64,000 nt of DNA from Sphaerolaimus hirsutus (GCA_964036195.1 OZ038455.1:8945855-9009854); one strand, 5' to 3'; shown: positions 12,001 through 18,076, counted from the first letter of the stretch. The notes: a model not told the origin generated them from the sequence alone. Program-made: numbers and translations.

Positions 12001-14575
12001 ACTTATTTGAGGATATACGGTAGGTTTGCCGGGAAAAGAGGATTTTCCCGCTGACATTCCCATCAAAAATAGGACTCATGTATGTGGAAATTGATTACAA
12101 ACTTAACCAACTTGATAGTTGGTTTTTTAAGGGAGGGGGGGGGGGTTGAAAACTTTTTGGTAAAAAAACACAGTAGCACTAACCTGGCTTGGGAACCTTG
12201 CCAGCACGCTGGTGATATTATTCGCATATTTCACAATGTTCTCCCTGATTTTGGCTTCCAAATCGCTTGGCAGTCTGCCAGTCAAGACGGACATAACTTC
12301 CTGCAGCTCCAAAAGGGGCAACTTTGGATGGCGCAGCACGCTGAACAAGTCTACAACCAATTTTTTCATTTTATCGCTGAAGTAGGGATCCGGTAGCGTG
12401 TAGCTGCGAAAAACACCCGCATTTTATGAACACAAATAATTTATAAATACATACCGTATATCCTTGAATAATACACCGCCCCTTGAATAACACCCCCATG
12501 TAGGGCAGGTGAGGAAAAAATAACTCCCTCTTGAATAAGTCCCCCCTCTGGTTATTAGATATGTTTATCCAAAACGTGTATTTGAATGATTTGGATGCTG
12601 ATGAACACGAATTTTTGGATGAATACCATGTTTTTGTTGTTGTTGAACTGTTCAATACACGAGTAACTTGAGCTGACGCCTGACGGGATGCTCTCATACA
12701 ATGAATAGTGCAAGTTCTGAGGTAAAAATGACCCCCCTTCAATTACTCCCCTAAAAAACATCTTGATGAAATAATACTTCCCCTGGGGTCTTATTCGAGG
12801 ATATACGGTATCTAGGTGATTAAAAAACCTCACTCACCCATCGAGTATATTGTTCAACTGGACAATCAACTGCTTGAAAATGGCGTGCAATTTTGTGTCT
12901 CTGTTGGCGTTGTTGCTGAGCGCCTGCGCCAGTCGCGGTTCGGGAAAGGTGCCCTCGAATTTCTCAGCGCGATTCGCGCGACTGGAGTCGTCCAATTCGA
13001 GCCTGGCAATCACCTGGCCGGGCGACAAGACCGCGCCTGAAAATGCCATAGTTTTTCATATTTATAATCGTCAATTGTGTGGTCGAAACGTAGTGGCCAA
13101 GGTTCGGAAAAAATATGAAATTTTAAAGCTTGTTTGGAATTTTTCACAGTTTTTATTTAGATTTATTTATTTTTTATAAATCAGAATTGAAAAATTCTAT
13201 AAGATTTAAATAGCCTAAACTGGGCATGAAACAGGAAGAAGGTATGTTTATAAGACGATAAAGATAAATGTGATGTTCTCATCATGCGATGTTTATCTTT
13301 TTACACTATGTTACATTTGCACAAAATGATCATTTTCATAGTTTGATGTCAAATATCCCATTGACGTCTCATAACATTTCGTCTGGAGCAAGTAAGTGAT
13401 AAGAATCAATTTTTGCACATATAAAAAATTTGCACTACACACATAGTGAATTAATTTCCGCCAAAATTTTGCTAAAAAAACGTAGATCGACCAACGATTT
13501 TTATAAAAATAGATTTTTCAAACCAACCTAAAAAAATCAAGTGTCACCCCGAAGTCGGAACGCTGAAAAAGGTCCTGTAAAGTGTCAAATGTCATTCAAA
13601 GTGTCAAAAGTCATGGGAAGTGCCCTGCAAAATGACAACTCGGTGGCCATTATGCCATTTTGCAGGGCAATTTCCATGACTTTGCATGACATTTGACACT
13701 TTACAGGGTCCGGGACTGGCACCAGAGCGATTTACACCGTACCTGGCCTGAGCACATATCGCACGATGCCCGCGTCGTGGGAGGACAGCGTCATGACCAT
13801 CTTCATGACTTCGATCTCGGCGTACGGCACCCCCGCAGACACGGGCGCTGTTCACAGTTGACATTAATGTTTAATTGCAGATCCCGAGAACAATTTAATG
13901 AAGCTACGTTTACACTGATTTTTGTGTCGACAAAAAAACTGTGAAAAAGTTCCATAATTCCGGAATCAAGTTCCAGGTTTGCAACAAAAGCAGTGAGTGC
14001 ACACACATGCCAATTTGCAGATAATTCGTGCATGTCGTCCAAGTTTTAAAATGAATTTCAGTTGTCGGTTTCGTTTCAAAACGAAAACCGGTTTTGAAAT
14101 CGAACCGACAACTGAAATTCATTTTCAAATATCAACGGCAATCACTAATTGTCTGCAAATTGGCATGTGTGTACACTCAGCTAGTGAGTATAAATCACTG
14201 CATTTTCTCGCAGATATGAAACTTTATACCGAGATAATGGAACTTTAAGACTCAATTTTTTGGTCGGCACAGGAAACCGTGTAAACGACCTTTTAAGTAC
14301 CGTAAATCACACTTACCATTATCCTGGACCAAATAATTGACCAATTTCCCGGCGCTGGGACTCCTCAGCTCGCTGGGGTCGTTTTCCTTCTCGAATTCGA
14401 TAGTCTTATTTCCGATGGTCACCACAAACTTCTGCGGCTCCTCTTTCATGTAGCACGTGTGCGAGTTGCCGTTGTAGGAGATCAGAACGGCCCCGTCGCA
14501 CAGATTGTGAAATTCAGTTTCCACGGCGGATCCGTTCAACACGATGTGGTACCGCTCGGGGCCGCATTTCGTCGC
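1..14575 (-). CDS. ACC: Acetyl-CoA carboxylase, multi-exon gene, partial at both ends
   Basis: Multidomain eukaryotic ACC makes malonyl-CoA from acetyl-CoA in the cytosol, or at the mitochondrial surface for some isoforms; it is the committed step of fatty-acid synthesis. Twenty-one exons on the minus strand (listed separately, w1-w21 in transcript order) give about 1141 codons. Every junction has GT/AG borders and matching phase. The sequence covers the biotinyl domain (EVMKM in exon w2), the whole central region, and the start of the carboxyltransferase domain ([25 protein letters not shown]). The last exon is cut by the window edge, so most of the carboxyltransferase lies outside. The biotin carboxylase and its ATP-grasp motifs are absent upstream although exon w1 begins with a splice acceptor. 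Introns are mostly 100-1000 bp and packed with palindromic MITEs. No stop codons or frameshifts were seen. Identification is by recalled family sequence; I ran no search. Confidence 0.93.
221..468. mobile_element. TA-inserted MITE of the CCGTATTTC family
   Basis: The element runs from CCGTATTTCG to GAAATACGG, flanked by TA on both sides. It holds C-runs and the family core (ACTAATATTAGTCTACAGGAG). It lies in the ACC intron before exon w21. Confidence 0.8.
565..716 (-). CDS. ACC: ACC exon w20: carboxyltransferase domain
   Basis: The exon encodes [17 protein letters not shown], then [13 protein letters not shown] and [11 protein letters not shown]. It is unmistakable carboxyltransferase sequence. 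The acceptor is ACGCAG and the donor is GTCAGT; it starts in phase 1 and ends in phase 0. The right-hand MITE begins within about 10 bp of the acceptor. Confidence 0.93.
745..1080. repeat. Foldback element with long inverted arms
   Basis: Left arm TTTCGAAATCTAAAAGTGCT and right arm AGCACTTTTAGATTTCGAAA are inverted copies. The match continues inwards through ACAAGAGCACAATGG to the GTTGACA-type core. It occupies most of the intron between ACC exons w19 and w20. Confidence 0.75.
1242..1328 (-). CDS. ACC: ACC exon w19: carboxyltransferase domain
   Basis: An 87-bp exon encodes [19 protein letters not shown] and S-E-M-A-R-R-L-G, matching the family's N-D-I-T-Y-x-I-G-S-F-G. The acceptor is GCGCAG and the donor is GTCCGT; phases 1 and 1. 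It lacks a Met-started reading frame, so an ORF scan would miss it. Confidence 0.88.
1670..1960. repeat. Dispersed repeat shared with 28640-28790
   Basis: The sequence GGGTTCCATATATTGGCTTTT and the following A/G-rich tract resemble the stretch after 28645. C/G runs flank it. The family is not recognised; it fills the 5-prime part of the intron after exon w18. Confidence 0.4.
1978..2154 (-). CDS. ACC: ACC exon w18: carboxyltransferase domain
   Basis: The exon encodes [28 protein letters not shown] and [14 protein letters not shown]. The donor is GTGCGT, phase 1. The start is at 2154 (acceptor CTAAG), or alternatively 2137 (acceptor GCGCAG, phase 0); the choice depends on the donor of exon w17. 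Confidence 0.87.
2155..2734. other. Intron sequence, nothing recognised
   Basis: AT-rich intron DNA between ACC exons w17 and w18. I see no coding match or clear repeat boundary before the element at 2735. Confidence 0.4.
2735..2935. mobile_element. MITE with GATACGCACACGCGCCC terminal arrays
   Basis: The ends GGGGC and GCCCC enclose inverted arms. The left arm carries a 17-bp unit (GATACGCACACGCGCCC) in tandem about four times; the right arm has roughly one and a half units. The core is the hairpin CACTTTACTCATATCTGAAA/TCACTTG. Related copies lie at 47991 and 55678. Confidence 0.85.
3305..3356. repeat. End fragment of GGGTCTGGGACTGGCACC foldback family
   Basis: It contains the arm GGGCAGTTTACAGGGTCTGG and GGACTGGCACC, matching one end of the palindromes at 6228, 11266 and 13571. 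It lies about 26 bp from the proposed donor of ACC exon w17. Confidence 0.7.
3383..3531 (-). CDS. ACC: ACC exon w17: start of the carboxyltransferase region
   Basis: The exon encodes [11 protein letters not shown] and R-L-W-R-E-R, a clear match at its 5-prime end. The 3-prime half is basic, unconserved and hard to place. I chose donor GTATCT at 3382 (phase 1), which joins an acceptor of exon w18. An earlier GTCGTC after S-S-K would join that exon's other acceptor. The 3-prime boundary is therefore uncertain. Confidence 0.7.
3612..3685 (+). tRNA. tRNA-like sequence in ACC intron, probably pseudogene or SINE head
   Basis: It has a canonical D-arm (TAGCTCAGTCGGTTAGAG), a perfect 5-bp anticodon stem (TTCAC/GTGAA) and a T-arm GGTTCGAGTCC. 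The anticodon loop is ACGCATA, with C where U33 belongs and anticodon GCA if real. The acceptor stem has at least two mismatches. It lies in an ACC intron, antisense to the gene. Confidence 0.45.
3822..3961 (-). CDS. ACC: ACC exon w16: central region
   Basis: The exon encodes [23 protein letters not shown], and [17 protein letters not shown]. It matches the family's Q-G-P-L-H-G and K-R-F-Q-A-Q-x-x-G-T-T. The acceptor is TTGTAG and the donor is GTGAGT; it starts in phase 0 and ends in phase 2. Confidence 0.9.
4277..4406 (-). CDS. ACC: ACC exon w15: central region
   Basis: The exon encodes [26 protein letters not shown], matching N-x-S-G-Y-x-L-D in the family. The acceptor follows a C-run ending ACAG. 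The donor GTCCGT is weak but gives phase 0, which the next exon needs. Confidence 0.85.
4510..4800. repeat. Fragments of the TA-inserted G-run MITE superfamily
   Basis: It contains CCTTGGGGAATTATTCGAG, TACCGTATTTCCTCGAAATA and runs GAGGGGGG with TTTCGAGG words. At least two overlapping partial copies appear in the intron before ACC exon w15. Confidence 0.65.
5460..5638 (-). CDS. ACC: ACC exon w14: central region
   Basis: The exon encodes [10 protein letters not shown] and [20 protein letters not shown], then [14 protein letters not shown]. The acceptor is TTCGCAG and the donor is GTGCGT; it starts in phase 0 and ends in phase 2. Confidence 0.92.
5911..6075. repeat. Palindromic MITE, CCCTGTAAAGTG variant
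   Basis: Arms CACCCTGTAAAGTGTAAGTAAAG and its inverse near 6040 (CTTTACTTTACACTTTACG) enclose ATGACA-rich words. It is a divergent copy of the GACCCTGTAAAATGTC foldback family. Confidence 0.7.
6228..6365. mobile_element. Foldback MITE GTGCCACTCCCAGACCCTG
   Basis: It is a nearly complete palindrome of about 138 bp. The left arm reads GTGCCACTCCCAGACCCT and the right arm ends GGGTCTGGGATTGGCAC. It ends about 15 bp from the donor of ACC exon w13. Confidence 0.85.
6382..6595 (-). CDS. ACC: ACC exon w13: central region with Ser/Ala/Pro insertion
   Basis: The exon encodes M-H-L-Y-L-G, then a Pro/Ser/Thr/Ala-rich insertion about a dozen residues longer than usual. [14 protein letters not shown] and [13 protein letters not shown] follow. 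The acceptor is TCGCAG and the donor is GTGCGT; it starts in phase 2 and ends in phase 0. A foldback MITE ends about 15 bp past the donor. Confidence 0.9.
6843..6929 (-). CDS. ACC: ACC exon w12: central region
   Basis: A short 87-bp exon encodes [20 protein letters not shown] and ends N-R-R. It is one of the best-conserved pieces here. The acceptor is CTGCAG and the donor is GTGAGT; phases 2 and 2. It is too short to stand out as an open reading frame and was found by walking the alignment. Confidence 0.9.
6970..7126. mobile_element. MITE with CTAGTTGACATCGACACC inverted ends
   Basis: Left CTAGTTGACATCGACACCA and right TGGTGTCGATGTCAACTAG are inverted, with GCTTTGAATCGGGATCGG inside. It ends about 35 bp from the donor of ACC exon w11. 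Confidence 0.82.
7163..7309 (-). CDS. ACC: ACC exon w11: central region
   Basis: The exon encodes [23 protein letters not shown] and F-E-E-D-R-I-Y-R. The loop between R-R-M-T-F and F-P-K is about 16 residues shorter than in vertebrates, as I recall for insect and nematode enzymes. The acceptor is ATACAG and the donor is GTGATT; phases 2 and 2. Confidence 0.88.
7597..7719 (-). CDS. ACC: ACC exon w10: central region
   Basis: The exon encodes [10 protein letters not shown] and then [12 protein letters not shown], equivalent to the family E-P-I-H-I-L-N-V-A-I. The acceptor is TCGCAG and the donor is GTGCCA; it starts and ends in phase 2. Confidence 0.83.
7795..8394. mobile_element. GTTGACA MITE split by a hAT element
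   Basis: The outer ends are GGCCCACACACACTAGTTGACA-type on the left and TGTCAACTAGTGTGTGTG on the right. The interior is interrupted by the 366-bp hAT element at 7857-8222. It sits in the intron between ACC exons w9 and w10. Confidence 0.8.
7857..8222. mobile_element. hAT-type MITE, CAGGGACGTAGCC ends, 8-bp TSD
   Basis: The element begins CAGGGACGTAGCCAGG and ends CCTGGCTACGTCCTTG. It is flanked by the exact direct repeat TTTAGGTC (7849-7856, 8223-8230). An 8-bp duplication and CAGGG-type ends are hAT hallmarks. It is nested in the GTTGACA MITE and has no transposase. Confidence 0.9.
8437..8617 (-). CDS. ACC: ACC exon w9: central region
   Basis: The exon encodes [10 protein letters not shown] followed by [18 protein letters not shown], matching the family block C-Q-R-M-G-G-M-V-S-F. 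The acceptor lies in a C-run ending CCAG. The donor GTGCGT at 8436 was chosen because its phase 2 matches exon w10. Confidence 0.82.
8741..8832. repeat. Partial foldback MITE fragment
   Basis: It contains GACACTTTACATGC, TTTTACACTTTACAC and GCGACTGGCTCCCGGGTGC, a decayed end of the GACTGGCACC family. Confidence 0.5.
9013..9113. mobile_element. Short MITE TAGGGTGGCAGA with CCGTACCGTA core
   Basis: Inverted ends TAGGGTGGCAGA and TCTGCCACCCTA enclose a GTACC/GGTAC word array. The flanks are similar C-rich octamers, possibly a decayed 8-bp duplication. It lies about 12 bp from the donor of ACC exon w8. Confidence 0.75.
9125..9308 (-). CDS. ACC: ACC exon w8: central region
   Basis: The exon encodes [20 protein letters not shown], and then a divergent tail. 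The acceptor is CTCGCAG and the donor is GTACGT; it starts in phase 0 and ends in phase 1. It is much more GC-rich than the surrounding introns. A roughly 100-bp MITE begins within about 12 bp of the donor. Confidence 0.87.
9537..9765 (-). CDS. ACC: ACC exon w7: central region
   Basis: The exon encodes [33 protein letters not shown] and [17 protein letters not shown], ending A-A-L-E. The acceptor is TTTCAG and the donor is GTACGT; it starts in phase 2 and ends in phase 0. Confidence 0.92.
9766..10155. other. Intron sequence, nothing recognised
   Basis: AT-rich DNA between ACC exons w6 and w7. TTTTTGAAGACTCAAAAAG near 9828 and TTTTTGAGTCTTCTGG near 10040 form a loose inverted pair, so this may be another old foldback. 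Confidence 0.4.
10156..10590. repeat. Element with CTACTCATCTAAACCCGC / GATGAGTAGCGGG ends
   Basis: CTCGCTACTCATCTAAACCCGC at the left and a small array of TAGATGAGTAGCGG words at the right are inverted. The middle is rich in TGCATG words. A relative appears as the outer ends of the 22020-24085 region. Confidence 0.65.
10652..10866 (-). CDS. ACC: ACC exon w6: central region
   Basis: The exon encodes [13 protein letters not shown], then [11 protein letters not shown] and [15 protein letters not shown]. The acceptor is TCACAG. The best donor is the weak GTCGGT at 10651, which gives phase 2 and exactly the spacing of vertebrate ACC before VALxARQVL. A second possible donor 12 bp further on would break the frame. 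Confidence 0.85.
10920..11154. mobile_element. MITE of the CACTAGTTGACA family
   Basis: Ends CACACTAGTTGACATGAA and GATGTGAACTAGTGTATGTG are inverted, matching the family at 6970 and 7795. It lies about 54 bp upstream of ACC exon w6. Confidence 0.75.
11266..11435. mobile_element. Foldback MITE, near-perfect 170-bp palindrome
   Basis: Left arm GGTGCCACTCCCAGACCCTG, centre CAACCGAGTTGCC and right arm AGGTCTGGGAGTGC form a hairpin over most of the length. It is the best-preserved member of its family here, close to the donor of ACC exon w5. Confidence 0.88.
11473..11658 (-). CDS. ACC: ACC exon w5: central region
   Basis: Sixty-two codons encode [13 protein letters not shown] and then [13 protein letters not shown], which is typical of ACC. 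The acceptor is GCGCAG, the donor is GTGAGA, and both ends are phase 0. A foldback MITE ends about 37 bp downstream. Confidence 0.9.
11735..12023. repeat. TTGAATAACTCCCCC-type MITE fragment
   Basis: Words such as CCCCTTGAATAACTCCCCCT and the end TTATTTGAGGATATACGGTA mark a subfamily of the TA-inserted elements with CTTGAATAA in place of CTCGAAATA. Confidence 0.65.
12184..12403 (-). CDS. ACC: ACC exon w4: central region
   Basis: The exon encodes [10 protein letters not shown] and then [18 protein letters not shown] and [13 protein letters not shown], strong matches to the ACC central domain. The acceptor is TCGCAG and the donor is GTTAGT; it starts in phase 2 and ends in phase 0. Confidence 0.9.
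12454..12808. mobile_element. TA-inserted MITE, CCGTATATCCTTGAATAA subfamily
   Basis: The element runs from CCGTATATCCTTGAATAA to TTATTCGAGGATATACGG with TA at both borders. It lies between ACC exons w3 and w4. Confidence 0.82.
12838..13036 (-). CDS. ACC: ACC exon w3: end of biotinyl domain into central region
   Basis: The exon encodes [15 protein letters not shown], the closing strand of the biotinyl domain. The linker and helical start of the central domain follow, ending I-L-D-G. The acceptor is TTTCAG and the donor is GTGAGTG. It starts in phase 1 and ends in phase 2; its 199 bp fit both neighbours. Confidence 0.88.
13571..13724. mobile_element. Foldback MITE, GACTGGCACC family
   Basis: The palindrome has arms GGTCCTGTAAAGTGTCAAATG and its inverse ending GGGTCCGGGACTGGCACC. 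It ends about 16 bp from the donor of ACC exon w2, which carries the biotin site. Confidence 0.85.
13743..13847 (-). CDS. ACC: ACC exon w2: biotin attachment site
   Basis: This 105-bp exon encodes [10 protein letters not shown] followed by E-I-E-V-M-K-M-V-M. The Lys of E-V-M-K-M is the residue biotinylated by holocarboxylase synthetase, so the carrier site is intact. The acceptor is GAACAG and the donor is GTACGG, phases 1 and 1. A palindromic MITE ends only about 16 bp inside the downstream intron. Confidence 0.9.
13941..14248. repeat. Long palindrome in the intron between ACC exons w1 and w2
   Basis: The arms (AATTTCAGTTGTCGGTTTCG and CGAACCGACAACTGAAATT) meet near 14079. The inversion extends outwards through TGCCAATTTGCAGA and TCTGCAAATTGGCA to about 13941 and 14248. 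Confidence 0.8.
14317..14575 (-). CDS. ACC: ACC exon w1: lead-in to biotinyl domain
   Basis: The exon encodes 86 residues starting A-T-K-C-G-P-E-R-Y. It holds the family stretches [18 protein letters not shown] and RSPSAGKL that precede the biotin-carrying lobe. The acceptor is TCTAG at 14580-14576 and the donor is GTAAGT at 14316-14311. It starts in phase 0 and ends in phase 1. An upstream exon must exist but was not found before the N gap. Confidence 0.9.
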
Positions 14576-14805
14576 CTAGATGTTTACATTCATTTGGTGG
14601 CAGTATACATTCAATGTATTCGTCATATAATAACGCGATACACTTATATGTGCAAAAATTGAGCGATATTGAGTGAGAGTGACAGAAAATCACTCAAAAT
14701 TATCTCCACATACTGTATTTCCTCGAAATACCCCCTTGAATTGACCCCCCCCCCCCTGGAAATTGCCTCAGATCTTTTTGAGCTGAGAAAACAATACACC
14801 CCCCT

Positions 14806-15005
14806 NNNNNNNNNNNNNNNNNNNNNNNNNNNNNNNNNNNNNNNNNNNNNNNNNNNNNNNNNNNNNNNNNNNNNNNNNNNNNNNNNNNNNNNNNNNNNNN
14901 NNNNNNNNNNNNNNNNNNNNNNNNNNNNNNNNNNNNNNNNNNNNNNNNNNNNNNNNNNNNNNNNNNNNNNNNNNNNNNNNNNNNNNNNNNNNNNNNNNNN
15001 NNNNN
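14806..15005. other. Assembly gap of 200 N
   Basis: Exactly 200 undetermined bases separate ACC exon w1 from repeats and the SLC17 gene. A round number suggests a placeholder rather than a measured distance. The flanks are low-complexity (C-runs on the left, GGAAAACGG words on the right), which likely broke assembly. Confidence 0.95.
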
Positions 15006-15330
15006 GAAAACGGAAAGGTAAAATTTTTTCACTTTACGGAAAACGGAAAGGTAAAAAAATTTCTGCCGGAAAACGGAAAACGGAAAGGTAAAAAAAATTT
15101 CAGCTTGGCGCTTTTCTGAACCCCCAGCGGCAAGCATCAATGGCGCCAAGCGCCAGAAGCGTCCATGGCGCTAGCACCAAGCGCCAGCACAGGCACTTTG
15201 TTCCTGGCGCCACAGAAAATAGCACTAGACGCCAAAAGTGCCAGGGCACTTTTTTCCTTTGGCGCTACCGGCCAGGTGCGACCGCCAGGCGCCAGCTCCG
15301 TGACGCTTTTCAATCACTAGTCGAAAAGAC
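15006..15330. repeat. Decayed GGAAAACGG and GGCGCC word arrays
   Basis: The left part repeats GGAAAACGGAAAGG (as in the hAT element at 43897). The right part repeats GGCGCCAAGCGCCA-like words (as in the TAGTGATG hAT family). Boundaries are lost to the N gap. Confidence 0.6.
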
Positions 15331-16062
15331 ACCAAAAATTTTCAGCTGGGGTATTTACTAGAGTGTCAGAAAATATTTTTACACAAAACGGAAATGGGAA
15401 TTTTGTGCGCTTTTTGGAAAACGGAAACAGAAATGGAAAATTGTTGCCACATGTTTTGCAGAAGCTGTGTGGGCTATGTTTCAATAATCACATTAGAATC
15501 CAAATAGTATGTGCATCAAACCTTTATTTGCAACTGCATAACACTTTTACACTTACTGTATGCATAATTGAATTTTAACCTACTATATAACATAAATTGG
15601 TCGCCCTATGTTCCAAAATTTCATTAGAATCACTTGACTATTTTAGTTATCATGTTTACTTTGTCGCCTCCGCATGCCGCTGACATTGAGGATTATCATT
15701 AGTACATATAAGATTACCAACCAAAAATATAAGATTACCACCAGTACATGGAAACTTCTGCAAATTGTTCCATGTAGGATTACCATCAGTACATGGATGG
15801 GATTACCATCAGCATCAGATGGCGCGCTGCAGTCAACAAACCGCGTTTCCGGGCATTTTTTCTTTTCTTCTTCATATACCACTCAGTCTTCGCAAGGCAG
15901 AAGGGTACAAATAACAGTCAAGAGGTATGTAACATAACGCACAAATAAAAATGCGAACGTAGTAAAACAAATACAAAGTGAGAGTAGACGTGACAGTAGA
16001 TGCGAAAATAAACACATTACTGCGGCGCATTGAAAAAAAATTGAAAAAAAAAATCCCATCAC
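15331..16062. other. Intergenic sequence with a short GATTACCATCAGTACATGG repeat
   Basis: Between 15690 and 15815 the word GATTACCATCAGTACATGG recurs about five times with drift. Nothing else was recognised, and no ACC or SLC17 exon match was seen on either strand. Confidence 0.5.
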
Positions 16063-16408
16063 TAGTGATGTAAAGGCACCGGTGCCCCGGTGCTGGGCAC
16101 CAAAGGGCACCAGCACCGGCGCTGGTGCGGTGCCATTGCAATCTTCAGGGGTGCCATGCCGGTGCTGGTGCCATTTTTTTCAGAATAGCACCGGTGCTGG
16201 TGCGGTGCGGTGCCATTTTTTTGCTGGTGCCAAAGGTGCTAGCACCAGGGCCAAAGTAAAAGGTACCGGGAAAGGCACCGGCCAAGGCTTCATGTGCTGT
16301 GCAAGTTTGTCCATAGTATTTATGTGCTTATTGATATTACAAAAAAACAGCGATATATTTACCCAACCGTTTTTGCCTATTTTGTAAACCTCCCATTAAA
16401 TAAATATA

Positions 16409-16788
16409 CCATATTTCCTCGAAATACCCCCCCCTCGTTTGACCCCCCCCTCTCTAGACCACTATGAAACAATCACCGCCCCCCTCGAAATACCCCCCCC
16501 CCAGATTGAGTGTAAAGAGAATGTACATGACAAATACTGCAGAACTGCGTAGTGCAGAACACACGTTAAAACAATGTTGGAATCACGTTAGAACAGTGTT
16601 TATACCATCTATGTAATAATATTAGTATACAGGAGTTGATACATGTCAGTTATTGATGCAATTTTCTACCCCAGCGCACATCACAAACCACGATTTTGTA
16701 CTAGGATTTCAAAAAATTTCCTGTGAAGCAATAACCCCCCCCCCTCGAAATACCCCCCCTCGTTTAACCCCCCCCCCCCTCAATACGG
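16409..16788. mobile_element. TA-inserted MITE, boundary proven by empty site
   Basis: The element runs from CCATATTTCCTCGAAATACC to CAATACGG between TA dinucleotides. The paralogous site near 51662 reads AAATATACCTACTG with no insert, so TA is the duplicated target. This points to the Tc1/mariner-like class. Confidence 0.93.
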
Positions 16789-16921
16789 TACCTACTGTGA
16801 AATCCATTATACCCGATACGTGATCTGATCAGCAAATTTTGTTGAATTTTAAATCATTTTTATATTTTATATTTATCTTACTTTTTTGTTCAAAATTTGT
16901 TGTCAGTTCATGACAGAGATA

Positions 16922-17363
16922 CCGTATTTCCTCGAAATACCCCCCGGGGGGTGATTGTTTCATAGTGGTCCCGAGAGGGGGGGGGTTAAACGAGGGGGGG
17001 GGGGGTATTTCGAGGGGGGGGGGTTATTGTTTCACAAGAAAATTTTTGAAAACCAAGTACGAAATTGTCGTCTGAAACGTACGCAGACGTCGAAAAATGC
17101 AACAAAAACCGCCATTAATAAGGTTCTGTAGACTAATATTAGTATGTACACTGTTCTAACGTGACACCGACATTGTTTTAACGTGTGTTCTGCAGTACAC
17201 TGAACACAAACTACAGTTATTGTCATGTACGCTCCCTTTACACTCAATTTGGGGGGGGGGTATTTCGAGGGGGGGGGTGATTGTTTCATAGTGGTCTCGA
17301 GAGGGGGGGGGTCAAACGAGGGGGGGGGTATTTCAAGGGGGGGGGTATTTCGAGGAAATACGG
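16922..17363. mobile_element. TA-inserted MITE, boundary proven by empty site
   Basis: A 442-bp element runs from CCGTATTTCCTCGAAATACC to GAGGAAATACGG, flanked by TA. The empty site near 51797 reads CAGAGATAGTTCC. It is nearly identical to the copy at 42299-42750. Confidence 0.94.
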
Positions 17364-17904
17364 TAGTTCCATTCTCTGTACAGCAACGACTCCGATCAGT
17401 AGACAATAGTGGCTATGGTATGGACATTGTAGTGAATTAAATATTTTATCGTTCATTTGTAATCATTGTAATTGCTTCATAAAAGTGATTGCCACATCAT
17501 TCTGATCATTTTAAGTGCTCAACCATTAAAATCGGTTGAAAATTCATGGAAATATGCACTTCCAAAGGTTCACTTCAGAAATTCCAGCCCGGTGCGGTGC
17601 TAGCACCGGTGCAACCCGCCGGTGCCCTTCGGTGCCGGTGCCATTTTTTCCAAAAGGCACCGGTGCCGGTGCGGTGCGGTGCCATTTTCTGGCCGGTGAC
17701 CCAGGGTGCCAGGTGCCTTTTTGATGCGTTGGCAAAGGTGCCGGTGCGGTGCAGTGCCATTTTTCCCGGTGCCTTTAACATCACTACCCATCACTCGTGA
17801 CACAAAAGACTGCGAAATAAGCAGTCTTAGTGTCACATTCACATGAAGAAAAAACAGAGTACCAAAGATATGGGATTCCGGGCGACCGTCCAATTGAACT
17901 AAAA

Positions 17905-17951
17905 TCGAGTTGACACCAAAACCAGTTGACATTCAGTGTGTGGGGGCCATT
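17905..17951. repeat. Short GTTGACA-family fragment just before the SLC17 start
   Basis: It contains GTTGACACCAAAACCAGTTG and CATTCAGTGTGTGGGGGCC, matching the termini of the CTAGTTGACA MITEs. It ends 36 bp before the SLC17 ATG. Confidence 0.55.
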
Positions 17952-17987
17952 ATTATACTACCTCCCAATAATTGAACAATTTTCAAT

Positions 17988-18076
17988 ATGTGCGATGGAG
18001 AGGATGAACATTTAAAAGAAGATGATTATGTTCAGACGCAATTTGGTACATTCGATTCACCTGATGTCAACAGAAG
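17988..18076 (+). CDS. SLC17 exon 1: start codon and acidic N-terminus
   Basis: ATG at 17988 opens M-C-D-G-E-D-E-H-L-K-E-D-D-Y, 29 codons plus two bases, ending at a good GTAAGT donor. Its phase 2 matches exon 2 exactly, making Arg across the junction. Acidic cytosolic N-termini are usual in SLC17. The evidence is phase, donor and position rather than sequence conservation. Any non-coding 5-prime exon is unseen. Confidence 0.68.

Larger units (their letters stand above)
16063..17786. mobile_element. hAT-type element, GGTGCC arrays, 8-bp TSD, two nested MITEs
   Basis: The ends TAGTGATGTAAAGGCACC and GGTGCCTTTAACATCACTA are flanked by the exact repeat CCCATCAC (16055-16062, 17787-17794). The termini are GGTGCC/GGCACC palindromic arrays and the interior is AT-rich. 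Two TA-inserted MITEs interrupt it. The copy at 51316-52246 lacks both and shows the empty sites. No transposase. It ends about 200 bp before the SLC17 start codon. Confidence 0.93.

Noticed and set aside
14669..15149. Open frames of 140-149 codons on both strands
   Set aside because: They run through 200 N and simple repeats, so they are artefacts of the gap.
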